Shown piece by piece: positions 8,601 to 19,501 of a stretch of 31,684 bases of DNA. Made by a program: the position numbers and the translations under genes. This DNA is from Nothopassalora personata (taxonomy: Eukaryota; Ascomycota; Dothideomycetes; Mycosphaerellales; Mycosphaerellaceae), in NCBI GenBank assembly GCA_033816765.1, contig JAVSIV010000071.1, positions 1 through 31,684 of the forward strand. The letters are read 5' to 3'. Position 1 is the first letter of the stretch. Each line of letters begins with the position of its first letter. The notes under the pieces are model-generated. The model saw only the letters and a program-made list of their open reading frames with translations. It was not told where the DNA came from and searched no databases.

Positions 8601-9128
8601 GCTAATAAAAACTTTCCTCTACTGTCTCTAAACAAATGAGATATTGCTTTATAAATACTTGTGAACAAATGAAGGTCTTGCTATGTACAAATGAAAGTGT
8701 AGTTAGTCTCTAGAAGCCTCCCTTAGAGAATGTAGTTTAGTAACTTTAGCTTTATAAGCTAATCTATAAGCTACTGTGCAGTAGGAATATACTTAACTAC
8801 AATTAAGCCTTCTTTATAAACATGTCTACAAAAGTGGTTCCTTAGTCTAACATGCTTAGTTCTTCTATAGTTAATGTAATCTCTAACTAGCTTAATAGTA
8901 GACTAGTTGTCTATAAAGATCTTAAAGGCTTAAGCTTTGTAGTTAGTTATTTTCTAGGTTTTATAGAGTAGATTTCTTAACTACATTACTTCCCTACAGC
9001 ATTTAGTCAAGGCCATATACTCTACTTTAGTACTTAATAGCACTATCTCCTTCTATAGGTTAGATTTCTAGATAACAGGACATCTAGCTATTTTGACTAG
9101 GAGTCCTAAGGTGGATCTACCTATTGGA

Positions 9129-9320
9129 TGTCACCGTACCGGCGCCCATCATTCGCTTGGACCCGCGCGCACGTGCGTGGATCCCGCGCGCGCCGCTGAC
9201 TAAGCCGGCCCGAGGGCTTGGCGCGTGTATATCTACCTCGCGCCCTCCGCGCCTCTCTTAGATAGACCGTCTATTCGACTTGTACCTTATCCGACCACGT
9301 GCTTGCACCTGCTTGTGACA
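9129..9320. mobile_element. 192-bp GC-rich solo LTR with 5-bp target duplication
   Basis: The sequence starts TGTCACCGTACC and ends GCTTGTGACA, so it has the TG...CA ends of an LTR and short inverted tips (TGTCAC/GTGACA). TTGGA flanks it on both sides (9124-9128 and 9321-9325), the 5-bp duplication expected of retroviral-type integration. It is GC-rich with abundant CG, CA and TG, in sharp contrast to the RIPped copia element it splits, so it arrived after the RIP episode. A small non-autonomous TRIM-like element is an alternative to a solo LTR. Confidence 0.8.
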
Positions 9321-10712
9321 TTGGATCTCTAGAGAAATTAGAGTCTATGTAGATCTCTAGCTTTAGGGATTGTATTTTCTAAAGATTAGGCACTTATTAA
9401 TTGTTCTAGCAATGTATCTCTAAACATGCTTTACTGCAGCAATATGTTCTACTAAAGGATTAGCTAAGAATTTGGCTAAGTGGTTTATTACATAGGAGAT
9501 ATCTAGCCTAGTCTAGTTAGCCAGGTACTAGAGTTCCCTAATTAATGTGTTAAATAGATTATAATCCTATATGTTGCATTGCTCTTTATGAGTTTTATAC
9601 AGGCGGTTAAGGGGATACTTAACACTTTTAGCTAAGTCTAGGCTATGTTTCTAAAGTTTCTCTAAAGCATAGTGCTTTTAGGAGACATAGACATCTCCAT
9701 TCTTTTTACTCTTTAGTTGTATGTCTAGGAAAAGGTTAGTGTTAACAGTTTTAATAGAGTACTTCTTCTTTAGTCTAGCAGTGAACTTGTTAATCTTCTA
9801 ATTACTGTCGCTAAAGATCTAAAAGTTATCTACATACAGGAGAACTAAAAAATTCTCCCCCTAAAAAAGACATACATTAGAATTAAGTCTCTTTAGGCCT
9901 AATTCTTCTAGAGCTTCCTTAGCGTCATAGTACTAGAGGTTTGCAGCTTGTTTCAATCCATATAGTCCCTTCTTAATTTCTAGGACTTTATTAAATAGAT
10001 CTTTCTTAATAAGTTCTACCCCTTCTAGTAGTTTAATGTATAAAGGTCTATTAATGTTAGGGTTTATAAATGCTATTTTAACATTAATCTGTCTCCTCTT
10101 CTAGCCTAGAACTATATATAGGGCTAGGAGAATCCTACTTGTTAGTAGCCTTAGGGTTAGAGCAAAGGTTTTAACATAGTCTGTCCCTTGCTTTTAAGTA
10201 AACCCCTTTACTACCCATCTAGCTCTACGCTTCTTAATGGACCTATTAGGAAGATACTTATAGTGTAGGACCCATTTTCCTATAAGCAGTTTCCTACCCT
10301 TAGGGACTTTCTATAATAGGATCTATGCAACATATTCTATGTCTTCTAAGGAGTTGAATTCCTTTCTAATTGCCCTAATGTATTCAGCTCTATTAGGTCT
10401 GTTTAATGCTTCAGTTAGGGTGGTAGGATCTGTAAGCTTCTCCTTCTTTACATTATCTATAGCTATTACAGCGAATACTTTCTTAAGTTTACTATAATCA
10501 TAATGGGATCTATTCTATCTTAAACTTCTCCTAGTTAGCTTAGGATAGACCTTGGCTTGTTTAGTCTTTATAGGCTTATAAGTCCCATCTCTCTTCCTCT
10601 TACTAATGTGTAGGGTAGGGTAGAATAGTGTCATAGCCTAATTAGGGTCTTCTTACATAGCTAGGGCTATGTCTTCTTAGTGTGGCTCTTTAGACTATAA
10701 AGTCTAAGGCTT

Positions 10713-10811
10713 ATGCTCTATAGGGGATTGTTTCTAGAGCTAGGTGTGCTCTATAGGAGATTGTTCCTAGAGCTAGGTGTGCTCTATAGGAGACTGTTCC
10801 TAGAGCTAGGT
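10713..10811 (-). repeat. 33-bp tandem repeat, three units, in the copia linker
   Basis: Three 33-bp units (GTGCTCTATAGG...CTAGAGCTAGGT) differ at a few positions. Since 33 is a multiple of three, each unit adds 11 codons to the Ser/Asn-rich linker between integrase and reverse transcriptase on the minus strand. The array is copied inverted at 28380-28478. Confidence 0.75.
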
Positions 10812-12515
10812 AGATATGTCTCTAAATCGTAGACGTAAATCTTCTATCCTATACTCCCCCTAAGACTAATCTTAGTTAGGGGAGTCTTGTTACGAAGCCC
10901 TTTATGTTTTAGGTTAGTTACTATGCTGCTGTAGCTCCCCCTCTAGCTGCACAGCTCCCCTTAAAGGTTTATAGGGTTAGTAACTCGCTTCTAGCTCGTG
11001 TAGCCCTTTATGAGGCATATAAATACCTTTATAGTAAGGGTCCTTAGGGTTATTATAGGGATGTCTAAGGAAGGTGATCTCGTTATCTAGGACAGCATGC
11101 TTATTACTAGCAGTAAGCTAGGAGCTCTTAACAGTCTACCCTATCTACTCCCCCTAAGCAACCTACTTACCTACAGGGATTTAGTATTGCGAGTTCTATA
11201 AGAAATCTTTATTAAAAGTTATATAGGGGGAATAGGTTATCTTATAGACCTATTTTCCCTTCTCCTACTATAGCTTCCACAGTAGGTAGTTAGTTAATAA
11301 ACTACCCTAGAATCCTATATACTACTATATGTCCGCCCTTATAGAGAACTTTTTAGACTTAGTGTAATTGTCGTTATGTTTATATACTTTACATCCAAAC
11401 CTCCTTACATTCCTTAAGTCTATCTCTTTAACATTAATGCCTAGGTCGTTCTTAAAGTTAATCTATAGTACATTTTTTGTTATTAAGTTAAAGAGGCGGT
11501 TCGTAATATAGTATGCGAAATCCATAGCCTGGGGCTAGAGGTTCTATAGTAAGCTAGAGTCTATAAGTATAGCTCTAGCCTTGTTAATAATAACTTTATT
11601 CGAAGGTTTAGCAATTCTATTCTACTTAGGTGTATATAGTGATGCAAAATCCCATCTAATCCCTTTATGTTAGGCATGTGTTCTAAGTTTAATGTTGTTG
11701 AATTCCCTACTACTATCTAAGAACCAGATCTTAGGTTTCTTCTTATAGTGGTTCCATATTATAGTAAGCCAAGTCTTAATTGCTATTAAAGCATCACTTT
11801 TCTTTAGAAGTAGTAAGCACTATCTCATCCTAGTTTTAGTACACGTAAGTATAAGGCAATATGCGTAACTATTATAAGAGAGTAGAGTGATTAGACTAAC
11901 TAGGTTAGTATGGATTTTATCTAATGCCTCTAGTGCAGGTCTCCTAGGGATTCTTAAAATAACTCTTTATAACCTTATAAGCTTACAAGTCTTACAATGC
12001 CCTAACTCTATAGTATTAACATCTTCTAGGCCCTTAACTGCTTCTTTTGTAGTATTGAGTAATGTGCTCCTAATATACCTAAGTCTTTAATGCCATCTAA
12101 CTGTGTTAGTTCTTAGCTTAGTAAATGTAAGAGTAGTAAGTCCTTTTAGTACTAATCTATCTTCATTCTTCCTAGAACCCCTCTTAACCCTAAGGTTCCT
12201 AAAGACAATAACATTTTTCATTATCTTAACTAAGCCTACCGGCTTGTCCTTCTAGAGCAGCATTTTAGATGGTCTGTCTAGGTAAACTCTATGTTTCTTA
12301 TATAGGAGTTCTATAGAGATTAGTGTTGCATCTAACTCTAGTAAGTAAAGTACATTACGAAGGAGGAGGGTAGTCTCTTAACTAAGATAGTTCTTTATAA
12401 CCTACTCCAATTCTCCTTTAGTCGTAAGAGATCCTTACCTAACGGCCTGTAAGAAGCATATAGGCCTTAGTCTTAGCCTAACATTCTAAAGGTCTGTAAG
12501 ATTATTGTAGATATA

Positions 12516-12856
12516 TGTTGCGGTTGGGCCTTGTCCCTCGTCACGTGGGTGGCCTAGGAAGTGTCGATCCTCGATATGTCTCTAAAGTAGTGTGAACGAG
12601 AGTTCACTACAAGGTTGCAACTTAACACAAGAGTGTTGATTTGAGTTGAGCACGAGGCTCCTATCTACTCGTAAAGAAGCGTCGTCTATATAGTGCCATG
12701 TCTTGGCGTAACTGATCAGACTGAGCAGACTGATCACTGAGCAGACTGAGCGAACTGATCACTGAGCTGATCAGTCTGAGCGAAGTCGACCTGCTCAGTT
12801 TCGGTCCTTCCCGAAGAATGAGTGGCTGTGGGTTCTTCCTGAACCGAACCGTAACA
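12516..12856. mobile_element. 341-bp solo LTR with ATATA target duplication
   Basis: Starts TGTTGCGGTTGGG and ends GAACCGAACCGTAACA, giving TG...CA ends. ATATA precedes it (12511-12515) and follows it (12857-12861). Removing it plus one ATATA rejoins the copia gene. The interior holds overlapping CTGATCAG/GACTGAGC repeats (about 12708-12785). It is much less mutated than its host element and than its relative at 7379-7707. Position 12821 inside it is the outer limit of the large palindrome arm. Confidence 0.85.
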
Positions 12857-14129
12857 ATATAGAAGGATGTGCCTATATTATAGACTTTGTCTATTAATAT
12901 TAGGTTTAATGCGGCAGCTACTGTCCTTCCTATGCACACTAGTTATGTAACTACAATAGCTACTCTAGACCTCCTATGTAGTTATCTCTAGTCCCTATTA
13001 CTATTAGAGCTATGCTCCTAATTAGATAATAAGTCTAACTAGTTATTAATTGCTGCAGCAATCCTCTTCCTAGGGGATTTGCTACCCTTTACCTTCTTTA
13101 CCCTATCCTTTAGGGTGTCTTTACCCTTCTTAGACCTGTTCCTAGGATTCTTCTCTAGATACTACTTATAGCAGTTCGCGTTAGTGTGCTTATGTAAGTA
13201 CTGTATGTACTGCTTATTATTATTCTTGCTTAAGAATGCTCTAACAAAGCTATTACTAGGCTTATAGGTGGTAGGTACTTACTCCTTCCTAAGAGTTGTG
13301 AACATTCTCTCTAGGGTAGTTAATTCTAGGGGATTATTGTGTCTCTATGTCCTAAGCTATTCGACATAGGTTAGACCTTTAATAAAGTACAATCTGTAGA
13401 TGCTATCTAGGAGGACAAAAGAGGATTTGAGCCTTAACTTGTTATTAACTAGGGAAGATCTAATGAATTGCTCTATAGTAGTCTTGTTATTATTTACCTA
13501 TGCTTAAAAGTCTTTATAGTACTTTAATGTATTAGGTCTTGCAGCATCTAGTTTAATGTGCCTAACTGCCTTTAGAGTATTATATAGATCAATTGTAATA
13601 ACTAGCTTATATATTGCCTTAATCAAATCATACAATTCCTTAGCTAACTTGTCTACATCTCTAAAGTTTAGCCTTAGGGTAGAATCCAATCTAGCTATGA
13701 TAATGCTATATACTTATATGTCCTCTTTCTTCTATCGCTTATAGGTAGCTTTGTATCCTACACTACTAGTGATGTCCTAAGGGGCTTTATTCTAGGCAGT
13801 CTTATCTTAGACATTCTTAGTTACATCTTAGGGTTGATTATAAGCTACCCTATTTAGAGCGTACTTTAGGTCAACCTAGTCTAGATTATGGATCACGTAT
13901 CTAACTAGATCCTTCTCTAGCAGTACGCTAATTAGTATAGATTTCTATGCCTAGAACTACACGCCTTTCCTAAGTACCTAGTTGTCCTTAGCGGATCTTA
14001 CTAGGTTGCTAGAGGTGTTGTTTCTAAACTCTATACCTAGTCTAGCTCTTTTAGATGCTGTACCACAGTACTAGTGCTTAGTGCCGATCTCCTATAGTAG
14101 TTCTTAAATCGATTAGGTAGTTGTCCGTT

Positions 14130-14391
14130 GTCCGTGAAACAAATACGAGTCCGCTAGCAAGGCAAGCTAATCCTTAATGGAGCTTCGATAACGATTCAGG
14201 TTTCAAATTGGATAGGCAGAGGAGCACCCGGGCTTATAACCTATTGTAGATAGGTATTTAACGAGTATAAGCTTCTAGATTGAAACGATAGGGTAGATTA
14301 GTAACCCTTATGAATTGCCACAAGGTGTGAGACTATCTAGCTACAGAAAACAGTGTGATATAGTGTGTGTGTGCCAAGTCCTGACTAACAT
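14130..14391 (-). mobile_element. Possible 5' LTR of the copia element
   Basis: On the minus strand this stretch begins TGTTAGTCAGGACTTGG and ends near a TTTCA/GGACAACGGACAACTACC region just before the gag-like frame, where a 5' LTR and primer site should be. It contains a short GTGTGTGTG run. No second copy was found at the far end of the element and no target duplication was confirmed. Confidence 0.3.
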
Positions 14392-14873
14392 AGACCTTGG
14401 TCACCTGATTCACAACAAATGGCAGACCGTAATCAGCACTCTGGACTCCGTGGCAAACTTGCTGTCGAACACCGGACTTTAGTGCCAACGGCCGCCGTTG
14501 AAACTATTCTAAAATACCAAATTTGTGATCCACAGATGAAAGGTTAGGATTTCATGATCATTGTCGATGGATTTGGTGATGGGACAGTGCAGCAGAGGGT
14601 TGCGCGATCCGCTAAAACTCGTTATCATCAATGAAGCCGCCAGCGTCTCTTACAGCCTGGCGCTGTGAAGCCAATTAGTCCAACTCTTGGCATTGAGCTT
14701 GTCGTTGAGCTTCTTCGGCGTGCTGTCACTCTCGGCGCTTCATGCTGCTCGGTCCCTATTCAAGCGAGCAAAAGGGTCGGGACTCCTCCATGTAGGGTAA
14801 CCCATGTCTCAGCGTAATTACATAGAAACTTCCTACACATAGCGCACCACAATAACGACCTCTACACACACAA
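14392..14873. other. Unmutated flank upstream of the 726-codon frame
   Basis: Normal composition with plentiful CA and TG, unlike both neighbours, and no gene seen. At 14756-14784 it carries the inverted form of the 29-bp motif found at 1533-1561 in the NTF2-like gene flank. It may be genuine host DNA trapped between repeats, or the promoter and leader of the following reading frame. Mirror copy: 25735-26216. Confidence 0.5.
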
Positions 14874-17051
14874 ATGACTACATATTCCGATTGTACTACG
14901 TTGTCTAAGGCCACAGAAAGAAAAAGTAGTCCAAAAGGTCCAGATTTCAGCCCACTAACACCCCCGGCGCATACCTCGAAGATACACGATCTTACCCGTT
15001 CCTCACTACCTCCATTGCCTCCTGGCTACGCAACACGCACTATCGCCGAGACTCAGGGCTTCACGAACACACAGTTGTGCGACTTCTCGCTGCCACCGCT
15101 GCCTCCGGAGACATAGTTTAAGTACGAGGAAGAGCTATTAGAGTCTAATTAAGAACTACCTACTCCTAGGCAGTCCTACGATCCTGTAGAAGACGCATTA
15201 CAACGTAACCAGTTGCGCTGGCTTAAGGACGACACGAGCGACGATTTAGATAAGGATTATTAGCGTAGAATGCATACTCGAAGAATGGCTGCCCTAGCAG
15301 AGACTTAGCTTAGGCAGGGTGTATTAGAACTAGCGAAAAACACGGCTAAATCAGGCTCTGAGGCATACGCGACACCCGTGGCTAGTAGCGCGAAGCCGGT
15401 GAAGTTGAAGCTTAGTAAGCAGCTAGTTGTTACTACGTCGATTAAGCCTTAATAACCGACCCCTCTAACAGCGGAAAAGAGGCTAGCTCTACCTAGTAAG
15501 GAACTATTAACTAAGAAGCCTAAGAAGTCTAGAAAAACATAGGTATCATCTACACAATCGCAGTATGTCGCCCTATTAAGAAGCAAGTTAAACGGTTAAG
15601 AAATGCGTCTACCATCGCCGCCGAAAGAACCTATTATTTCATTAACTAGAGCTAAGTCTATTACGGTAACACCCGCACCCTTAATCGCTACTCGGCCTTT
15701 AGTAACGCTACGACCCTTAGCAACGCTAGCTCCATTAACGCCGTAATTAGATCTAGTCCGTGTTAAGTTAACAGTTGTGTTTAATAAGAAGGAACTTCCC
15801 CCTATTAGTAGCATCTACTATAGCGATATTAGTGCTATTACTAGGCTTATAAGGAAGTTAGAGCATTAAGCGAAGGTATACGTAGACTCTAAGGGCATGT
15901 AATACTTCATGTTATTAAGGCTAGCGTTACTTAAGGCTAAGAAGCACGGCTACGTAGTAGATACTAACTAGTTTAAACTTACTAAGTCTATTAACTTCAC
16001 GATTAATGTAGAACCCTTCCTTAAGTTATAGTAGAACATAAAGCGTTCTATAACACTCTATATTACTAAGAAATAGACTAACGTACCTACTGTACTAGGC
16101 TCGTCGCTACCGCTGTTACCGTAAGAGACATTCGAAGAGTCCTTATAACCGGAGCCTACTACGAAGCAGCTAAATAAGAAGCAAACTACGAAGGCTAACA
16201 TAGCTATTATTAACGCGTTCGACAAGACACTAATAACACGTAAGGACTATTAGAAGCTCCTAGTTATGCATCGCTACGAAGACAAGTAGTACAATAATAA
16301 GAAGTCTAAGGGCACTGGTCTAATAGGCTATCTTATTAAGGAAGGTAAGCACTATGCTATTAAAGGCGGTCACATGCAAGAATAGTATAGACGCATTAAG
16401 GTAGCACGTGAATCTAGTAAGGACGGCGTAGCTAAGGTTCTACTATCTATAATGCCTTCTAATATTGCAGTTAAAGTTAGAGGCATGTATAAGACTTCTA
16501 TACTAAGGAGAAGTAAGAATAACTCACCTAACGACACGCTAACACCGTCGATAGTAGGTAGTGAACCTATTGTAGCATCTACGCCGTCCGCAGTACCTCC
16601 GGTACTACTATATTATAGCTATTAGTATCCGCCTATGATACCGTAATATTATAGTAGCTAGCTACCTTAATTACCCTTAGTAACGTTACTAGCTTATCTA
16701 ACTAACTATCTGACTCCTTATCTAACTTAATAACGATACGATAAATCGTCTCCGCCGCCTTAGGGCATCAACATAGAAACACGCTAAGAAGTGCGCTCTT
16801 TCTATAACTAGATAGCTAAACGTAACAGTAATATAGCTCCGGCAATCCTTACTATAAAGGAGAAGCTATTTAAGGAGTTCTACACCCTCTTAATACTAAA
16901 GAAAGAGACGGATAGTAAGTTAGTAAAGCTTATTAAACAGAAGGGTATAAGAGACGTAATCTATAAGCAGTTGCCGCGATATATCGCTACTAAAGGTGCT
17001 AGGGATATCGCTTAGTTAATAAGCAGTAACGACGGCCTATTTGTAAGTTAA
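14874..17051 (+). pseudogene. 726-codon RIP-killed reading frame of unknown family
   Basis: Reading from the ATG at 14874 gives a single frame of 726 codons to the TAA at 17049-17051, with no net frameshift. About 30 internal stops are present, all TAA or TAG and none TGA, as expected if CAA, CAG and TGG were hit by RIP. The first 80 codons are unmutated and Pro/Ser/Thr-rich (SSLPPLPPGYATRT; SLPPLPPET). Then come a charged RRMHTRRMAAL helix, a long Lys/Pro-rich region, KKHGYVVDTN followed by FKLTKSINFTINVEPF, a LVMHRYEDK block, IKGGHM, a Tyr/Pro-rich stretch, and a C-terminal charged region with KEFYTLLILKKETDSKLVKL and DVIYKQLPRYIATKG. I recognise no domain. It could be an accessory gene of a transposon or a host gene caught in a duplicated region. 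Copies are at 23557-25734 and 28989-30553. Confidence 0.65.
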
Positions 17052-17878
17052 GGGTACGCTATTGTAGGGTCATGAGGTAGCGTTACGGCTTGCTAGATTT
17101 AAGATGTTTCTCGCATTACTACGACATAGAAAAAAATCATATAAACAAACGGACAATACGAGCTTCTTTAGCGGTATCGAAATATATAGTGAGCATACAA
17201 TGTATATTTCTCCAGTGGTTATAGTTATGTTATTCTCATAGGGTAGGCTAGCTATAGTGTTATAAGCGTAGCCTCGAGGCATTAACTAGGGAGCTAAGAC
17301 CTATCTAGACCCTAACGGGTAAGCCCGACACTAGCGCGAAGCCGGCTTTTTGCATCTTCGTAGCTACACTAGCACCGCACAACACAACTCTTTATTATGA
17401 AATACGTTTCACGCATCGATTAAGTGTAGTGCGTATAAAATAAAAAAATAATTACGTTCGTAGCTACTATAGTTGTCGAGTTCTTAAAATCTATTGTTTT
17501 AGACCCTAGCTAGTAAGCTTGTAACTTCAACTCTAGCTCGAACTACGACTAAGGTACGGCTTTAGGGCATAACTTTTTATAAGACGATTCGAGATTAACA
17601 TAACTATAGTAGATATAAACAAGCGGTTTTTTTATAATTTACCGACGACATATTTAAGATGATTGCGCGTTTAAAATGAATACATATGTCGTTACAACAC
17701 CTTCGTGTGTTGCGCGAAGCCTAGCGGATCGCCGTAAAGCGCGCTAGCCGGGGCAAGCCGTAACTGTAGCTTTAGATAAAGTACTAGCGATAGTAAGGTT
17801 AATATCGCGGCTACTACAACTCTAACTAACTTAATACAACTTACGCTAGATTTACCGTATTAACTTCTACCTTATTCA
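17052..17878. other. RIPped spacer between the unknown frame and the transposase
   Basis: No gene seen. It is AT-rich and includes short A/T runs (for example near 17128 and 17440). A 70-codon minus-strand frame at 17070-17282 has no recognisable features and lies in mutated DNA, so I do not call it. Bases 17565-17878 repeat the left end of the window. Confidence 0.5.
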
Positions 17879-18793
17879 TTACAAATCTATCGTTAAAAGC
17901 GCCGGATCGACCGTATAGCCCTCCTTAAGAACGTAACAACTGCGAAAGATCGCGCTATAGTCGATGCCGTGCGACTAGTCTTTATAGGCCGCCTTAAGAA
18001 ACACCTTGAACTTAGCCTACTAGTTATGTTCACTATACTCCGGCATTATATAAGCATGCTGCCTAATCCACCTTTTTAGTAAGCGAAACGTCTTCTTAAT
18101 TAGATTATAATCCGGTAAGTACGGCGGTAGAAACAGTATCCTTACGCTAGCCTCTTAACATATAGCTTCGATATCGACACGATCGTATGTTACGCAGTTG
18201 TCTATAACAATGACTAACCGTGGCGTAGGGTAGCGGCTACACTACGGTAGCACGTATAGCATTAACTATTCGATGAAATCTACCTTCTTTACGCTACTAG
18301 GCTTAATTAGCGGATTCGCTAGATATCCCTTAACACTATATACCGGCAACACGGTAAATCGCTCGCTGTAGTAAAGGTGTTAAGGATCGTATACCGGCAT
18401 GCCTCGAGGACTCTAACTACGTGTCCGATAGGCTAGCTTATTACTATAGTATGTCTTATCGATATACACCAATTAGTCCTCCTTATGTTGCTGTAACAGG
18501 CCTTCGAACATCGCCCTCACCATAGGGTTACGCTACTCCGTAATGCGTAAGATCTTCTTCTTCGTAAAGTCCTTACTGCCTAGTAGTCGACTTATAGTCT
18601 ATTTCGACACGAGAACACCGAATTCAGCGTGTAAGAAGTACACCAATTCCTCGGCCTAATATGTGCTCTTTTCTACGACTAGATCTAGTAACCAGTCGCG
18701 TATATATGGTTCGATTAACCGTGGTCTACCGCCCTTAGCTAGCTATACTGTTCTAGTCTCTTTAAAGCGCTTGATTCGCAACTAGATAGCACT
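17879..18793 (-). pseudogene. Tc1/mariner-type transposase remnant (copy 2)
   Basis: A direct copy of 315-1229, with the same RIP stops and the same N-terminal truncation at the 125-bp element. It forms the inner end of the left palindrome arm, and its own mirror image is at 21815-22729. It is inactive for the same reasons as copy 1. Confidence 0.85.
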
Positions 18794-18917
18794 GCGCGAC
18801 CCCCTGTTATCTGCTAACAACAACTGAACTACTGCAGGTCTAGCCTAATCGTCTTCGAGACACTATTAAATAAGGTTCTGATCTTGGACGGATAATGGCG
18901 CTATAGGGGGTCGCGCA
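18793..18917. mobile_element. 125-bp inverted-terminal element (copy 2), at a novel junction
   Basis: Same as 1229-1353. Here the outer terminus AGGGGGTCGCGCA is joined directly to GCAGGCCGAGCG, which is codon 285 of the disordered nuclear-type gene and not the native flank seen in the other two copies. The breakpoint coincides with the end of the terminal repeat to the base. Confidence 0.65.
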
Positions 18918-18918
18918 G

Positions 18919-19383
18919 CAGGCCGAGCGTGAGCCGAAGAGGAGTCAGAGGCCGAGAACAAGATCGCGATCCCGAAGCTTTACACACCGCAACGATGACA
19001 AGCCCCCAGCGGTGCGCGAGCCGTGTCCACTTTCGATTGCCTCTCACAACGAGAACGATACAGAACCCCAGCCGAAACCCATCAAGATGTCAAGGACAGC
19101 CGCCATCCTTGCAAAACGACGAGAAGCGGAAAAGAAAGCCAAAGAAGATGGCATCTCGCCGGAGAAGCAGATCAAGCAAGAGCTAAAGTCACAAGTCCGC
19201 ACGAAAGAGGAGCTAGCTAGCCAGACTCAAGGCAGACAGATCAAGCGGGAGCCATGTCCGTCGCCTGTCCGACAAGCTTTGGCGTCCAAATCCATGGCTC
19301 AACGCAGAGCGGCGCGAGCAAAGCAACAAGCAGAAGAGAAGCAAAGGAGCAAGATCGATGACATTCCAACTTTCTTGTATTGA
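18919..19383 (+). pseudogene. 5'-truncated copy of the disordered nuclear-type gene
   Basis: Encodes only residues 285-438 of the protein at 3660-4976, starting QAEREPKRSQRP and ending IDDIPTFLY. The break at 18918 joins it to the 125-bp element, whose sequence gives an in-frame TAG at 18904-18906. Promoter, start codon and the probably folded block at residues 75-120 are all absent. The first ATG in frame is at MSRTAAILAK (about 19087), so any product would be a roughly 99-residue basic tail. It converges with the dehydrogenase copy at 19502-20245. Confidence 0.8.
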
Positions 19384-19501
19384 GAGGATTTTGGATAAGG
19401 TACTGTCTGTTCTGGATGGAATATGCTAAAGATACTCCCACTGCCAAAGCTCTGACGAAATGCATTCCTTCCAATTTCCAGCATCCATCTCAATCTCCCA
19501 T

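Larger units (their letters stand above)
8600..14108 (-). mobile_element. Ty1/copia retroelement, RIP-mutated, nested insertions
   Basis: Read from right to left, the order of domains is that of Ty1/copia. A gag-like region (about 14090-12870) includes SKNNNKQYIQYLHKHTNANC and a basic tail. Next are an integrase leader and core (about 12450-11400), with ELGHCKTCKL and a KGIRWDFASLYTPK-type motif, then a variable linker with tandem repeats. Reverse transcriptase (about 10400-9600) shows KGLYGLKQAANL at about 9941-9980 and the catalytic YVDD box changed to YVDN at 9835-9846. An RNase H-like tail runs to about 8750. Numerous TAG/TAA codons and the YVDN change make it inactive. Two solo LTRs interrupt it at 9129-9320 and 12516-12856. 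Outer ends are approximate. Confidence 0.85.
12821..18917 (+). repeat. Left arm of the 6.1-kb inverted repeat
   Basis: Position x in this arm matches the complement of position 40608 minus x in 21691-27787. Every open frame in the arm (13504-13689, 13556-13744, 14874-15116, 15596-15814, 17070-17282) has an identical mirror partner. No mismatch was noticed, though I did not align every base. The arm runs from inside a solo LTR to the outer end of the 125-bp element. Confidence 0.9.

Noticed and set aside
10713..10811. Regular repeats considered as a CRISPR array.
   Set aside because: Contiguous 33-bp units without spacers, inside a retroelement of a eukaryotic genome.
12661..12939. A 92-codon minus-strand open frame.
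   Set aside because: It crosses the solo LTR boundary at 12856, so it is a chance fusion of copia and LTR sequence.
15596..15814. 72-codon minus-strand frame present three times in the window.
   Set aside because: It is antisense to the 726-codon ghost frame and its copies only reflect the duplications.
17070..17282. 70-codon minus-strand frame present three times (also 23326-23538 and 28758-28970).
   Set aside because: Lies in RIPped spacer, no recognisable domain, multiplied by duplication only.
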